A stretch of DNA of 48,987 nt from Chlamydiota bacterium (GTDB taxonomy: Bacteria > Chlamydiota > Chlamydiia > Chlamydiales > SM23-39). Shown here in pieces: positions 20,491 through 28,231 of this stretch (position 1 is its first letter; every line of letters begins with the position of its first letter). The stretch lies in the NCBI GenBank assembly GCA_016219355.1, contig JACRNF010000067.1:1-48987 (forward strand), written 5' to 3'. The notes beneath the pieces were generated by a model that was given only the letters and a program-made list of their open reading frames with translations, searched no databases and was not told where the DNA came from. The position numbers were made by a program, and so were the translations under genes.

Positions 20491-21002
20491 ACTCTTACGT
20501 AAGACTCTCCGGGACCGCCACCTTTAATAACATCAGGTTTCTTTTGTCCAGGAAGGGGCAAAGTAAATGGAGGAGGTTCTTCTCCTGCGCAGATCTTGCT
20601 AACAATTTCACGCCATTTTTCGACAGTTTCTACAAAAAGTGGAGCAAATCTTCGTAAAGCTGAAGCATCAACGCCGATACCCATATCTAAACAGCAATGC
20701 ATTAAGATTAACTCTTCTTTAACGGCAACTCCGGCTCCGCCTCCGGCCATTTGACCGCCAAGCATAGAACCTTCCAAGAGTTTTTCATATAATTTGAGTA
20801 AGATTTTTTGATCTTTGGGAAGACCGTCTAACAAAGGTGAATATAAATAGAGTCTATCTGAATGGGGTTCATAGGTTAAATGTAATGAAAAAGCATTATC
20901 GATCCCTAAAATACAGGTGTTGTTTTCATCAAAAACGAGATCTCCTAAATTCAATTCTTTTCCAAATTCCTTCAAATTGGCTTTCGCGTTTTCATAGGAC
21001 AT
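20487..21002 (-). CDS. slc1: Slc1-like type III secretion chaperone (CesT family)
   Basis: The 171-residue protein closely resembles Chlamydia CT043/Slc1: conserved pieces are ENNTCILGIDNAFSLHLTYE, HSDRLYLYSPLLDGLP and LYEKLLEGSMLGGQMAGGG, followed by KEELILMHC. The fold is that of dimeric class I chaperones, which hold effectors unfolded and deliver them to the secretion ATPase; in C. trachomatis Slc1 serves early effectors such as TarP and TepP. The C-terminal 30 residues are rich in Pro and Gly. The ribosome site AAAGGAGG before ATG is nearly perfect. It is transcribed away from the four tandem membrane-protein genes to its right, and converges on dnaA. Confidence 0.92.
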   Translation of the reverse strand: MSYENAKANLKEFGKELNLGDLVFDENNTCILGIDNAFSLHLTYEPHSDRLYLYSPLLDGLPKDQKILLKLYEKLLEGSMLGGQMAGGGAGVAVKEELILMHCCLDMGIGVDASALRRFAPLFVETVEKWREIVSKICAGEEPPPFTLPLPGQKKPDVIKGGGPGESYVRV

Positions 21003-21222
21003 GTTTCCTCCTTTGGTTAAAAGTCAAACGCTAATTTTATATAGAGAATTGAACTTATCACAAAAAAGTTTTAACGACAACCTTTTTGCTTAAATTTCTA
21101 TCATCTATTAAATTTATGTTATCAAACACTCATTTGAACTTCAATGGTTGATTAAAACTCTTTTATACCCAAACAACTGCTTAAAATAAAACTTTGTCAT
21201 TTTAAGATTTCATTTTAATTGA

Positions 21223-21836
21223 AGTTTTCCAATATTTGCTCAATAATTTACCCAATTTTTAAAGGAGAATTTTATGGCTTTACGTTTTAATTCAACATTA
21301 GAATTAGGTCCATTTCAGATAAACTGGGAAAGCTTAGCGCTTCCCATAATAGAGATAGGGTTAACTGCTATTTCTATAGCCGTTGTTCTTTGCAGTAGAT
21401 GTATAAATCATGGTAACACAGTGGCTCTCGCTCCAAAATTGCAAGATCGAGCTCACCGCTCTAGTAACGACGATACAACTGCAGCAGTTCAAGCTGCCGC
21501 AGCTAGATCGCCAACTTTTACAGATAGTGGCCTAAAAGCCCAAAGGAGACTCTTAAGTTCCGAAAGCTCTTCTTTTGAAGGTACTTTCGATAATCAATCT
21601 GAATTACTTTTTTCTGTTGCAGAAGGGCTTCAAGCTCTTGATCAAGCTTAAACTTCTAGCGATGAAAAATAGAATGATCCTTTAGAAAACTGAGATTCTG
21701 AGAGATCTAGTTTCCAAGGAACAACTCTTAAGTTTTAAGTGAAAGAATCTTCAGCGTGGAAGAAATTTCATTTGAAGTTTTTCAATTATTACTTTGATAA
21801 TTTGAATCCAAATTTTACAAAGGAGAATTTTTATGG
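21223..21836 (+). repeat. duplicated upstream region of the first gene pair
   Basis: Sequence before the gene at 21274 (about 21221-21278) is repeated with changes before the gene at 21833 (about 21774-21837). Both start GAAGTTTT, pass through a T/A-rich block and end AAAGGAGAATTTT(T)ATGGCT. This suggests tandem duplication of gene plus control region. Confidence 0.55.
21274..21651 (+). CDS. small single-pass membrane protein, tandem family member 1
   Basis: The 125-residue protein has a short N-terminus, one hydrophobic helix (about 22-43, SLALPIIEIGLTAISIAVVLC) ended by SRC, then a hydrophilic Ser/Ala/Asp-rich tail of about 80 residues with no predicted fold. Positive charge after the helix suggests the tail is cytosolic (N-out). 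It shares this plan, and its upstream sequence, with the next gene. It lacks the C-terminal helical domain of members 2 and 4. The ribosome site is AAAGGAGA. Beside slc1, it is a candidate secreted or inclusion-type membrane protein, but no long bilobed hydrophobic domain typical of Inc proteins is seen. Confidence 0.6.
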   Translation: MALRFNSTLELGPFQINWESLALPIIEIGLTAISIAVVLCSRCINHGNTVALAPKLQDRAHRSSNDDTTAAVQAAAARSPTFTDSGLKAQRRLLSSESSSFEGTFDNQSELLFSVAEGLQALDQA

Positions 21837-22588
21837 CTATTAATGGAACATCTTGGATAAATAGATTTGGCGGTGTGGATGTTGCAATATCTACAGCTGT
21901 TGGTTTTGTCGTTCTCGTTGGCAGTTGCGCTCTGATGTGCGCAAATCATTTAAGCAAAAAATATCGAAATGATCAGGGCAAAAGCTTACAAGGTCGAGTT
22001 ACCGATTCAGCAGAAAATTCTAAGACAGACCAAACCTCTATGGGAATGAGACGAAGATTCACAGCCGCATCTGACGGCGCTATAAGTGGTAGCGCAGGAC
22101 CTTCATCAAGCGATGCAGCTAGGTCTGATGCTACCTCTCAAACGCCAGCCGCTTCAGTAACAAGTGCAATGACAAGTTCAGGGCAAATAGGCGCCTCTCA
22201 AGATGCTACCGCACCTAAAGCTCCGCCAGCTCTTATACCAGCTCCATCAAGTTCAGTCGCAAGACCCTTGCCCCAAACTGAATCTTTAGACCAAGCTAGA
22301 GGATCAGCATCAACAGATGCATCTTTTTTACAAGGAGATGCAAGCTCAATTAACGAGAAGGACAAAAGAGCTATTGTCATTTTAAAAAGATACCTGCTAA
22401 AACCAGAGCTAACAAGACAAGATGATTTTTCTGTCAGCTGCTTTAGATTACAACTAAATGTAGCATTTATGGAGGAACTAATCACAACTAACACTGTAGC
22501 AAATAGAATAAAATTATTGCATCATAAGCTAACAAAGCCTCGGCAAGAATACTTCCTACAAATTATGAACGAAAGACAAACCGTTTAA
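21833..22588 (+). CDS. small single-pass membrane protein, tandem family member 2
   Basis: The 251-residue protein has one hydrophobic helix (about 14-38) ending ALMCANHLSKKYR, then about 120 residues of Ser/Ala/Thr/Gln/Pro-rich low complexity, and a conserved C-terminal helical domain of about 75 residues. That last domain (RAIVILKRYLLKP, DDFSVSCFRLQ, ANRIKLLHHKL, YFLQIM) aligns with the end of member 4 at 23360 (RAIKIIHKHLLSP, SDFYTACNRLN, LNRIKKFQDML, LFLQIS). The middle linker is probably disordered. An intrinsic terminator follows. Function unknown; the domain order (membrane anchor, linker, folded domain) suits a tethered interaction domain. Confidence 0.65.
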   Translation: MAINGTSWINRFGGVDVAISTAVGFVVLVGSCALMCANHLSKKYRNDQGKSLQGRVTDSAENSKTDQTSMGMRRRFTAASDGAISGSAGPSSSDAARSDATSQTPAASVTSAMTSSGQIGASQDATAPKAPPALIPAPSSSVARPLPQTESLDQARGSASTDASFLQGDASSINEKDKRAIVILKRYLLKPELTRQDDFSVSCFRLQLNVAFMEELITTNTVANRIKLLHHKLTKPRQEYFLQIMNERQTV

Positions 22589-22597
22589 TTTTTTCAA

Positions 22598-22632
22598 GCT
22601 CGCTAATATTTTTTATATTAGCGAGCCTTTTC
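22598..22632 (+). terminator. intrinsic terminator after member 2
   Basis: GCTCGCTAATAT (22598-22609) pairs perfectly with ATATTAGCGAGC (22615-22626) around a T5 loop, followed by CTTTTCC. It lies 9 bases after the stop and separates the first gene pair from the second. Confidence 0.8.
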
Positions 22633-22684
22633 CAAAAAATGGTTTTTAAATTAACCCAAATTTTTTAGACGTCATGTCTTTGAA

Positions 22685-23329
22685 AAGTTTTTATTTGAAA
22701 TTTTCTAATTTTTAAGACCATAATATATTCCTTATGATATAGGAACGTATTAATGATTGTTTCTAATAGCAGCTCTTTCAGAACAGGTTTAATTTCACCA
22801 AGCATTGAGAGCTTGGCAACTCCTATTACAATAATAGCTTTATTTGCAATTTCTTTAAGCCTGATTCTATATAGAAGATGTTTCTATGCTAAACCTGATC
22901 ATTTTCATGCAAATGAGCTGTCTTTAAAATCCCAAGTTAAAGATCCATCAGTTAGTGGTAATGAACTTCCCAAAAAAGTCTCCTTTAAACAAGATGTCAG
23001 TTTCAAAGAAAGATCCTCCCAATCTACCGACAATGCAACATTAGATAATGTCGACTGGCAAGCTCTAGCCTGTTTTGGAGTTACAAAACCGCCGCCAGAT
23101 TTAAATAGTTTAACTAATTCAGATGATCGCTTTCAAGCTTCATCCCCAAATTTTGCAGCTGCTCAAACTCTACTAACTTCTCTTGGAGTTATACCGATAC
23201 GATCATCTCATATTGGGACCAAATCATAGTCCAAAACTCACCAAGTTGATTTAAATTTAAGCACTAATTTTCAGGCGGCATTTTTTTGTAAGTTTTTATT
23301 TGAAATTTTTTATTTTTTAAGACCATAAT
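22685..23329 (+). repeat. duplicated upstream region of the second gene pair
   Basis: A block of about 40 bases (AAGTTTTTATTTGAAATTTT then TTTTTAAGACCATAAT) occurs at 22685-22724 and again at 23290-23329, each about 30 bases before a gene that starts ATGATTGTT. The conservation of this non-coding block exceeds that of the downstream protein tails, pointing to a recent duplication or a shared control site. Confidence 0.6.
22753..23229 (+). CDS. small single-pass membrane protein, tandem family member 3
   Basis: The 158-residue protein starts MIVSNSSSF, like member 4 (MIVYNRSAF), has a hydrophobic helix (about 21-41, LATPITIIALFAISLSLILY) ended by RRC, then a soluble Lys/Asp/Ser-rich tail. The C-terminal helical domain of members 2 and 4 is missing, so it looks like a shortened copy in the same way as member 1. 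The ribosome site is AGGA, 8 bases before ATG. Its function is unknown. The Cys directly after the Arg-rich membrane border recurs in members 1, 3 and 4. Confidence 0.6.
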   Translation: MIVSNSSSFRTGLISPSIESLATPITIIALFAISLSLILYRRCFYAKPDHFHANELSLKSQVKDPSVSGNELPKKVSFKQDVSFKERSSQSTDNATLDNVDWQALACFGVTKPPPDLNSLTNSDDRFQASSPNFAAAQTLLTSLGVIPIRSSHIGTKS

Positions 23330-23359
23330 GCTTATCCTTTATGAATACAGGAGCGTGTA

Positions 23360-23950
23360 ATGATTGTTTACAATAGAAGTGCATTCGGATCAGGTCTTTT
23401 TTCATCTAGCATGCAAGAAGTAGTTAATCCCATTGCAATAATAGCTATCGCTGCAATTTCCCTAAGTTTAGCCATTTTCATGCGATGTCTAAAAAATCAT
23501 CACCCAAATGCTCTTGTTAAAGCCCATAGATTACAAACCGCTAAGCCTGCCGCAGCCTCAGTTTCAGACATAATCTATTATCCCCGCCAGATTGAAGAAT
23601 TAAGGCCTCAACAACAAGCTCTACCTCAGGAATTAGAATTAACAACAATTTCAGCAGAAAGTTCTGCTGCTTCTCCTGCAGTAAGAACGCAAAGCGAACC
23701 TATATCAATTGACGTTATAGAGATAAGGGCGATTAAAATTATACATAAGCATCTTTTAAGCCCAAGAACTCTTTTGTTGGATTCTGATTTCTATACAGCT
23801 TGTAATAGGTTAAATATTCAAGCAGCAAATGTTGTAGATTTAATAAAAAGGCACAAAATTTTAAATCGGATAAAAAAATTTCAAGATATGCTTAATGACA
23901 ATCAAAAAAGATTGTTTTTACAAATATCAAAAAAGGGAAATTCTTTTTAA
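23360..23950 (+). CDS. small single-pass membrane protein, tandem family member 4
   Basis: The 196-residue protein has the family plan: short N-terminus, hydrophobic helix (about 24-44, VNPIAIIAIAAISLSLAIFM) ended by RCL, a linker rich in Gln, Ala and Ser, and the C-terminal helical domain (about 118-193) shared with member 2. It contains the phrase PQQQALPQELELT in the linker. The ribosome site is AGGAG, 6 bases before ATG. Its head and upstream block match member 3, while its tail matches member 2, so the family seems to have been shuffled as well as duplicated. Confidence 0.65.
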   Translation: MIVYNRSAFGSGLFSSSMQEVVNPIAIIAIAAISLSLAIFMRCLKNHHPNALVKAHRLQTAKPAAASVSDIIYYPRQIEELRPQQQALPQELELTTISAESSAASPAVRTQSEPISIDVIEIRAIKIIHKHLLSPRTLLLDSDFYTACNRLNIQAANVVDLIKRHKILNRIKKFQDMLNDNQKRLFLQISKKGNSF

Positions 23951-24012
23951 TTACAGATTCCCTTGATTTGTCGATTAAAATTTAGATATAATTAATCTAT
24001 TTAGAGGTAAAA

Positions 24013-25245
24013 ATGGTTCATAAAAAAAAAATTTCTCTTTGGTTAGTTTTGTCCATAATTTTTTTAGATTGGACCGGAATGGGGCTAGTGTATCCCATGT
24101 TTTCCACAATGATATTTCAGCCAGGTTCTCATTTATTAAACCCAAATCTTTCAGAGTCTTTAAAAGGACTCTATCTTGGTCTTTTATTATCGGCGATGCC
24201 AATAACACTTTTTTTCAGCGGTCCTATTTTAGGAGCTATTTCGGATCAAAAGGGAAGAAGGCCTCTTTTTTTACTTAGCCAACTGGTCATGATTTTTGGT
24301 TACGTTATAAGCGTAGTAGGCGTACTTGTATCCAGCATATGGATATTAATACTATCCAGGATCGTTTTAGGCGTAGCTACCGGCAATTCATCAGTTGTAA
24401 GCGCCTCTATTTCCGATCTAAGCGATGAACATAATAAGACCAAAAACTTTGCCCTGTTTAGCATGGCGGCAGGAGTTGGATTCACCGTCGGCCCATTTCT
24501 TGGAGGAAGATTATCAGAAGCAAGTTTTGCTTATCCCTTTGTGGCAGCTGGGCTCTTTAACTTCTTAAATCTTGTTTTTATCTACTTTTTCTTCCAAGAG
24601 ACCAATATGTTGAAAAAGTTAACCAAAATTAAGATAACCGACGGAATTAAAAACTTAAAAAAAGGGTTTAAAGTTTTTGAACTCAAAATTATTTTGATCA
24701 CAGTTTTTGCTTTTTGCCTGGGATGGTCTTTTTTTTATGAATTTATCCCGGTGACTTGGATTGCAGATTATGGGTTTGATTCAAATACTATTGGATTATT
24801 TTTTGGCTATGGAGCCGGATTTTATGCATTGAGCTCGGGTCTTTTGATCAGACCTATTTTAACTAAATTTAAAGAGCAAAACATCCTTTTTTATTCTCTT
24901 TTGGTGCTAGGATTATTCATGTTATTTTTGCTCAGTTTTCAAAAAAACTACCTTGTATGGATCTATTTACCAATTGTTAATTTTTTGGTCTCACTCCCTT
25001 TTCCAACATTTACAACTATTGTTTCTAATTTAGCCGCCAAAGATGCCCAAGGAGAATTTTTAGGTATTTTGCAATCAATACAGTCTATATCTTTTGCCTT
25101 AAGCCCAATGATTGCGGGGCCTTTAATTGGCCTCAGCACTCATATGCCCATGCTTTTTGGAGGATTGTCTATATTAATAGCAGCTTTAATTTTCTTTTTT
25201 TTCCGAAAAAATAAAATTTTTAGCAAAACTGAAGGCCGATCTTAA
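24013..25245 (+). CDS. MFS transporter, TetA/DHA1-like exporter
   Basis: The 410-residue protein has twelve hydrophobic helices in the major facilitator pattern. The motif between helices 2 and 3 is GAISDQKGRRPLFLLSQ, matching motif A of the drug:H+ antiporter-1 branch to which TetA belongs; the helix 5 region has GVGFTVGPFLGG (motif C-like), a mark of exporters. The start helix carries DWTGMGLVYP. The ribosome site AGAGGT sits 4 bases before ATG. It is monocistronic by layout. The substrate cannot be read from sequence; metabolite or drug export are the options. Confidence 0.85.
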   Translation: MVHKKKISLWLVLSIIFLDWTGMGLVYPMFSTMIFQPGSHLLNPNLSESLKGLYLGLLLSAMPITLFFSGPILGAISDQKGRRPLFLLSQLVMIFGYVISVVGVLVSSIWILILSRIVLGVATGNSSVVSASISDLSDEHNKTKNFALFSMAAGVGFTVGPFLGGRLSEASFAYPFVAAGLFNFLNLVFIYFFFQETNMLKKLTKIKITDGIKNLKKGFKVFELKIILITVFAFCLGWSFFYEFIPVTWIADYGFDSNTIGLFFGYGAGFYALSSGLLIRPILTKFKEQNILFYSLLVLGLFMLFLLSFQKNYLVWIYLPIVNFLVSLPFPTFTTIVSNLAAKDAQGEFLGILQSIQSISFALSPMIAGPLIGLSTHMPMLFGGLSILIAALIFFFFRKNKIFSKTEGRS

Positions 25246-25334
25246 CTTTAGCTATGAAAATTAGATCTATATTTTTTATTCTTCTGAAGGCGATTATACT
25301 TATGCCTAAAAATTCAGCTAAATTGTAGTGGGAT

Positions 25335-25457
25335 ATGGACCCGCATGAGGTACGGGAAAAAATCAATCAGCGCATAATGAACATTGAAGCTGCAACGCCA
25401 ATAGTCTATTCTACAGAAGATCACATAGTAACGGTAAAATCGAAATCTCGCGTCTAA
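25335..25457 (+). pseudogene. short ORF, probable gene remnant with frameshift
   Basis: A 40-codon frame starts at ATG 25335 (MDPHEVREKINQRIMNIEAA) and stops at 25457. Another frame continues with protein-like sequence (RLKTNAVIKDYQGFYNR) to about 25504, as if a base had been lost. No ribosome site and no known family. Part of the decayed stretch between the MFS gene and the 26.7-kb operon. Confidence 0.3.
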
Positions 25458-25518
25458 AAACCAATGCAGTAATCAAAGATTATCAAGGTTTTTATAATCG
25501 GTGATAAAGAATGTTATT

Positions 25519-26079
25519 TCAGGAATTGTGATCGGAATTTATTTTTAATTCCTTTACGAATAAATCAAATTTTTTTAAATGGCCTTCCTGAATAGACCAT
25601 CTTTTAATTTCCTGAAGATCAATTTTGGGAGAAGCTTCTTTACAAATGGTTATAGCTTGATCCAGGGCCTGTTTATCATTCCAATGATAAAAGCTAGCAA
25701 GCCTATCTTTTACACTATCTGTGGGAGTAAGCATTTTAATAGTTCCTAAAGGAGTTTGATGGTATGCAAATTGATGGATAGGTTCGCTTCCAATAGCAAC
25801 TGGAGGAGAAACGAATTCAATAATATATTGACAGTTAGGATGCCTGAAATATTTATCTTTTTTTTGAAAATCCAATTCAGTTAAGGCTTTTGCTATCGTT
25901 TTTATATCTTCATAAGTCACATAGTCCAAGTCGTAAGATTGATAGCGATTATGGGAATAGATGGCAACACAAGCACCTCCTACTAAAATACTATTTATCC
26001 CATGCTCTTTTAATTTTTCAGACACGATTGCAGCAAGTTCTTCAATGGATAATTGTTTAAAATTAATCTTTTTCTTCAC
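25519..26079 (-). CDS. AbiEii/MenT-type nucleotidyltransferase
   Basis: The 186-residue protein has the nucleotidyltransferase core: VGGACVAIY (Gly34-Gly35) followed by the metal-binding D-L-D (Asp50, Asp52), a third acidic residue in YIIEFVS (Glu88), and the TPTDSVKDRLASFYHWND helix found in AbiEii/DUF6036-like proteins. Members include toxins that add nucleotides to tRNA and many chromosomal orphans. Start is GTG at 26079 in the overlap GTGA with the stop of a short upstream frame, a layout typical of antitoxin-toxin or coupled pairs. The upstream partner is now only a fragment, so this may be a solitary survivor. Confidence 0.7.
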   Translation of the reverse strand: MKKKINFKQLSIEELAAIVSEKLKEHGINSILVGGACVAIYSHNRYQSYDLDYVTYEDIKTIAKALTELDFQKKDKYFRHPNCQYIIEFVSPPVAIGSEPIHQFAYHQTPLGTIKMLTPTDSVKDRLASFYHWNDKQALDQAITICKEASPKIDLQEIKRWSIQEGHLKKFDLFVKELKINSDHNS

Positions 26080-26189
26080 AATGGTTTTCCTTTTCTACGA
26101 GGTCTTTTTCTGATCATTAATTCATAATATTGATTTTTTATCTCTCGTGGTAAAAATGCATAGGCTTTTGTAAGAAAAGCTTTAAAATA
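26076..26189 (-). pseudogene. C-terminal fragment of the gene upstream of the nucleotidyltransferase
   Basis: The minus strand is open for 37 codons, encoding a protein-like tail (LTKAYAFLPREIKNQYYELM, then a basic RKRPRRKGK end), and its TGA overlaps the GTG start of the nucleotidyltransferase by 4 bases. An in-frame TAA blocks it upstream at 26190-26192 and no start is present. It looks like the remaining end of a former operon partner. Confidence 0.4.
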
Positions 26190-26438
26190 TTACAAAAAAG
26201 GATATCTGGGATTGAATTGATACCATCGAATAACCTATTATATAGGTTATATATTTATATGACAATTCTAAAACATTTAAAATTCAACCAGTTTATGGTT
26301 AGTTATTTATACATTACCTTAACCTGGTACCAGAAATGCTTAATGTCCATAAATCACAGCCTTAAAAAACGGACACTTTGACAACGGCTCTTTACAACTT
26401 TTCCCAAAGTTGGAGTGTTTTGAGATGGGTTGCGCGAT

Positions 26439-26574
26439 CTAATGAAATAAAACTTCTTGATTCGTGAATTTTAACTTAGCGATATACATGGGATATTCAT
26501 TCGGTAAAATTAGAGCAGGCTTATCGATTTGAGTGTCGGTTACAAAGTACCCGGCTGTTTTTTTTTAAAGAATT
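26439..26574 (-). pseudogene. unidentified gene fragment
   Basis: A minus-strand open frame from 26574 to a TAG at 26439 has ordinary protein composition (contains LILPNEYPMYIAKLKFTNQE) and no start codon context. A second frame beside it (with SFLEFFKK) suggests a frameshift in an A run. No family recognised. Confidence 0.3.
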
Positions 26575-26684
26575 CTAAAAAACTCTGAAAGAATCCGAAA
26601 GCTACGCTTGAAGTTTTTTACTTTGTCCTTGAAGCTTTTCACTGAAAAGTAACCCAACCTTAACTTTTTTAGATTTTATTTGGC

Positions 26685-26714
26685 TTGTCATATATAAATT
26701 TGTTTTGCTACACT
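26685..26714 (+). promoter_or_regulatory. promoter of the lipoprotein-nifS operon
   Basis: TTGTCA (26685-26690), an 18-base spacer and TACACT (26709-26714) precede the first gene of the operon by 40 bases. The strong ribosome site AGGAGG (before ATG 26754) lies in the resulting short leader. Confidence 0.45.
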
Positions 26715-26753
26715 TGTTATTAATAATGACAGCACTTTTCAGGAGGCCAAATT

Positions 26754-27377
26754 ATGCTACGCTTATTAGCACTTTTAGTTATTGTATTACTCTCTTCATG
26801 TGAAAATAAAAACAGTGTTTCAACCCGTTTTTTTGAAGATGGAAGCATTAAACCATCGGTTGCTTTAGCTCCGGTAGTTGATTCTACATCTTATGATCTT
26901 CCATGGTCTTTATCGGATGAATTTTCAACCTTGCTCAGAAATCAATTAATCCAAAAGCAAGATCTTTATGTTGTTCCTAAAGAACATACTGAAGAACTGA
27001 ACTCTTCTTCCGATACCCCATTTGGCAGCGATATCTCTTGGGTAAAAGAAAGATATGCAGCCAATGAGTTTGTGGTGTTTGCCGAACTTATTCAACATAA
27101 TACAAACCCTGCCAAAAAAGATCCTACCAGCACTAATCTAAATATGGCGATCAGAGTAAGGGTTATAGACAATCGAGGAGAAACTCCTAAAATCATTTTA
27201 CAAGAATGTTTAAATGAAAATTATTATATAGCTAGAAACTCTGCCCAAATGGATTATAACTCTACCACTTGGGGAACTAAAGAATATGAAAATTCACGTA
27301 TGGGAGTAGCCCATTTTACCCTAGCTGAAGATCTAGTTGAGCGAATTTATGACTATGTACTGTTAAAGAGCAGGTAA
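26754..27377 (+). CDS. putative lipoprotein (CT253-like)
   Basis: The 207-residue protein has a lipoprotein signal: Arg3, a hydrophobic core LLALLVIVLLSS and Cys16, the residue to be lipidated by Lgt (also in this window). The mature part has beta-rich stretches (KPSVALAPVVDSTS, EFVVFAELIQH, NMAIRVRVIDNRG) reminiscent of periplasmic or outer-membrane-associated lipoproteins that begin with a strand 'VALAPV'. The position next to the CPBP, PP2C and NifS genes corresponds to CT253 in Chlamydia. Ribosome site AGGAGG is 7 bases before ATG. Its stop codon overlaps the next start (TAATG). Confidence 0.75.
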   Translation: MLRLLALLVIVLLSSCENKNSVSTRFFEDGSIKPSVALAPVVDSTSYDLPWSLSDEFSTLLRNQLIQKQDLYVVPKEHTEELNSSSDTPFGSDISWVKERYAANEFVVFAELIQHNTNPAKKDPTSTNLNMAIRVRVIDNRGETPKIILQECLNENYYIARNSAQMDYNSTTWGTKEYENSRMGVAHFTLAEDLVERIYDYVLLKSR

Positions 27378-28231
27378 TGTCAGACCAAACAGCCGATCTT
27401 GCTAAATCGCTTCTTTGGGATATAACGTTTTTTGTTATGGCGATGCTAATTTTATTTAGCATCGCTTTTTTTTTAGGCTTTTTTAATGTAAAAAAAACAA
27501 AAAAACCAATTAGGATAAAATTTAAAAACGTCCTAGTAGTTTTTCTGATTTATATTTCTACCCCTTTCTTTTGCCAAATTTTTAAACCGATTTTGCATAA
27601 TTTAAATTACAATGCTTTTGTCAGCACCTATAATCTATTAGTAGCTTCGCTAACTTTATTTTTTTTATACCTTTACTTAAAGGCTATCGATAGATCACTA
27701 GCCAAAAGCATCTTTAAAAGCTCAAATTCCAGCCTATTTTCAGATATCTGGGTAGGGATTATTTTTGGTTCTTTAGCTTTTTTTATCACCACTTATTTTT
27801 CAAAAATTTTAGACCTTTTAATAGCTATTTTGTTAAAAATCGAGCATACTCCTCAGCAAGAGGTTATACACCTTCTCCAATCCGGCCTTGATAACCAATT
27901 ATTTTTAATCCTTTCTCTTTTTTTGATAATTGTTTTAGCTCCCATTATTGAAGAACTTTTGTTTCGGGGATTTTTGCAAAATTTTCTTGTCCGTTTTTTT
28001 AATAAAACTTGGTCGATTATCGTAACATCCCTGTTCTTTTCCCTATTTCACTTCACCATCTCTCAAAGTTACGGCAATATCACTATCATCGGCTCGTTGT
28101 TTCTTCTCTCTTTGATCTTGGGTTTAGTATATGAAAAGCAAAAATCGCTTTTATCTTCCATAATTTTACATGCCTCTTTTAACGGCATTACTATTGTACA
28201 CCTAATATTTTTCAAAGGATTTTATGGATAG
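27377..28231 (+). CDS. CPBP-family intramembrane metalloprotease
   Basis: The 284-residue membrane protein has about eight hydrophobic segments. The conserved CPBP/Abi motifs are intact: EELLFRG (Glu192, Glu193, Arg197), SLFHF (His225) and HASFN (His265, Asn269), which form the metal centre of CAAX-type prenyl endopeptidases such as Rce1. Bacterial members process or degrade membrane proteins; the substrate here is unknown. It starts within the stop of the lipoprotein gene and its end overlaps the PP2C gene by 8 bases, so all are translationally coupled. Confidence 0.88.
   Translation: MSDQTADLAKSLLWDITFFVMAMLILFSIAFFLGFFNVKKTKKPIRIKFKNVLVVFLIYISTPFFCQIFKPILHNLNYNAFVSTYNLLVASLTLFFLYLYLKAIDRSLAKSIFKSSNSSLFSDIWVGIIFGSLAFFITTYFSKILDLLIAILLKIEHTPQQEVIHLLQSGLDNQLFLILSLFLIIVLAPIIEELLFRGFLQNFLVRFFNKTWSIIVTSLFFSLFHFTISQSYGNITIIGSLFLLSLILGLVYEKQKSLLSSIILHASFNGITIVHLIFFKGFYG

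Larger units (their letters stand above)
26190..26753. other. decayed intergenic stretch of about 560 bases
   Basis: No intact gene is seen. There is a small perfect hairpin AACCTAT-TAT-ATAGGTT near 26232-26248, and on the minus strand (26439-26574) a 44-codon protein-like frame (GYFVTDTQIDKPALILPNEY and a few more residues) closed by stops at both ends. The right end holds the promoter and ribosome site of the lipoprotein operon. It reads as an old gene-loss region. Confidence 0.45.

Noticed and set aside
24039-24278. 79-codon ORF within the MFS transporter
   Set aside because: Out-of-frame shadow of conserved membrane helices.
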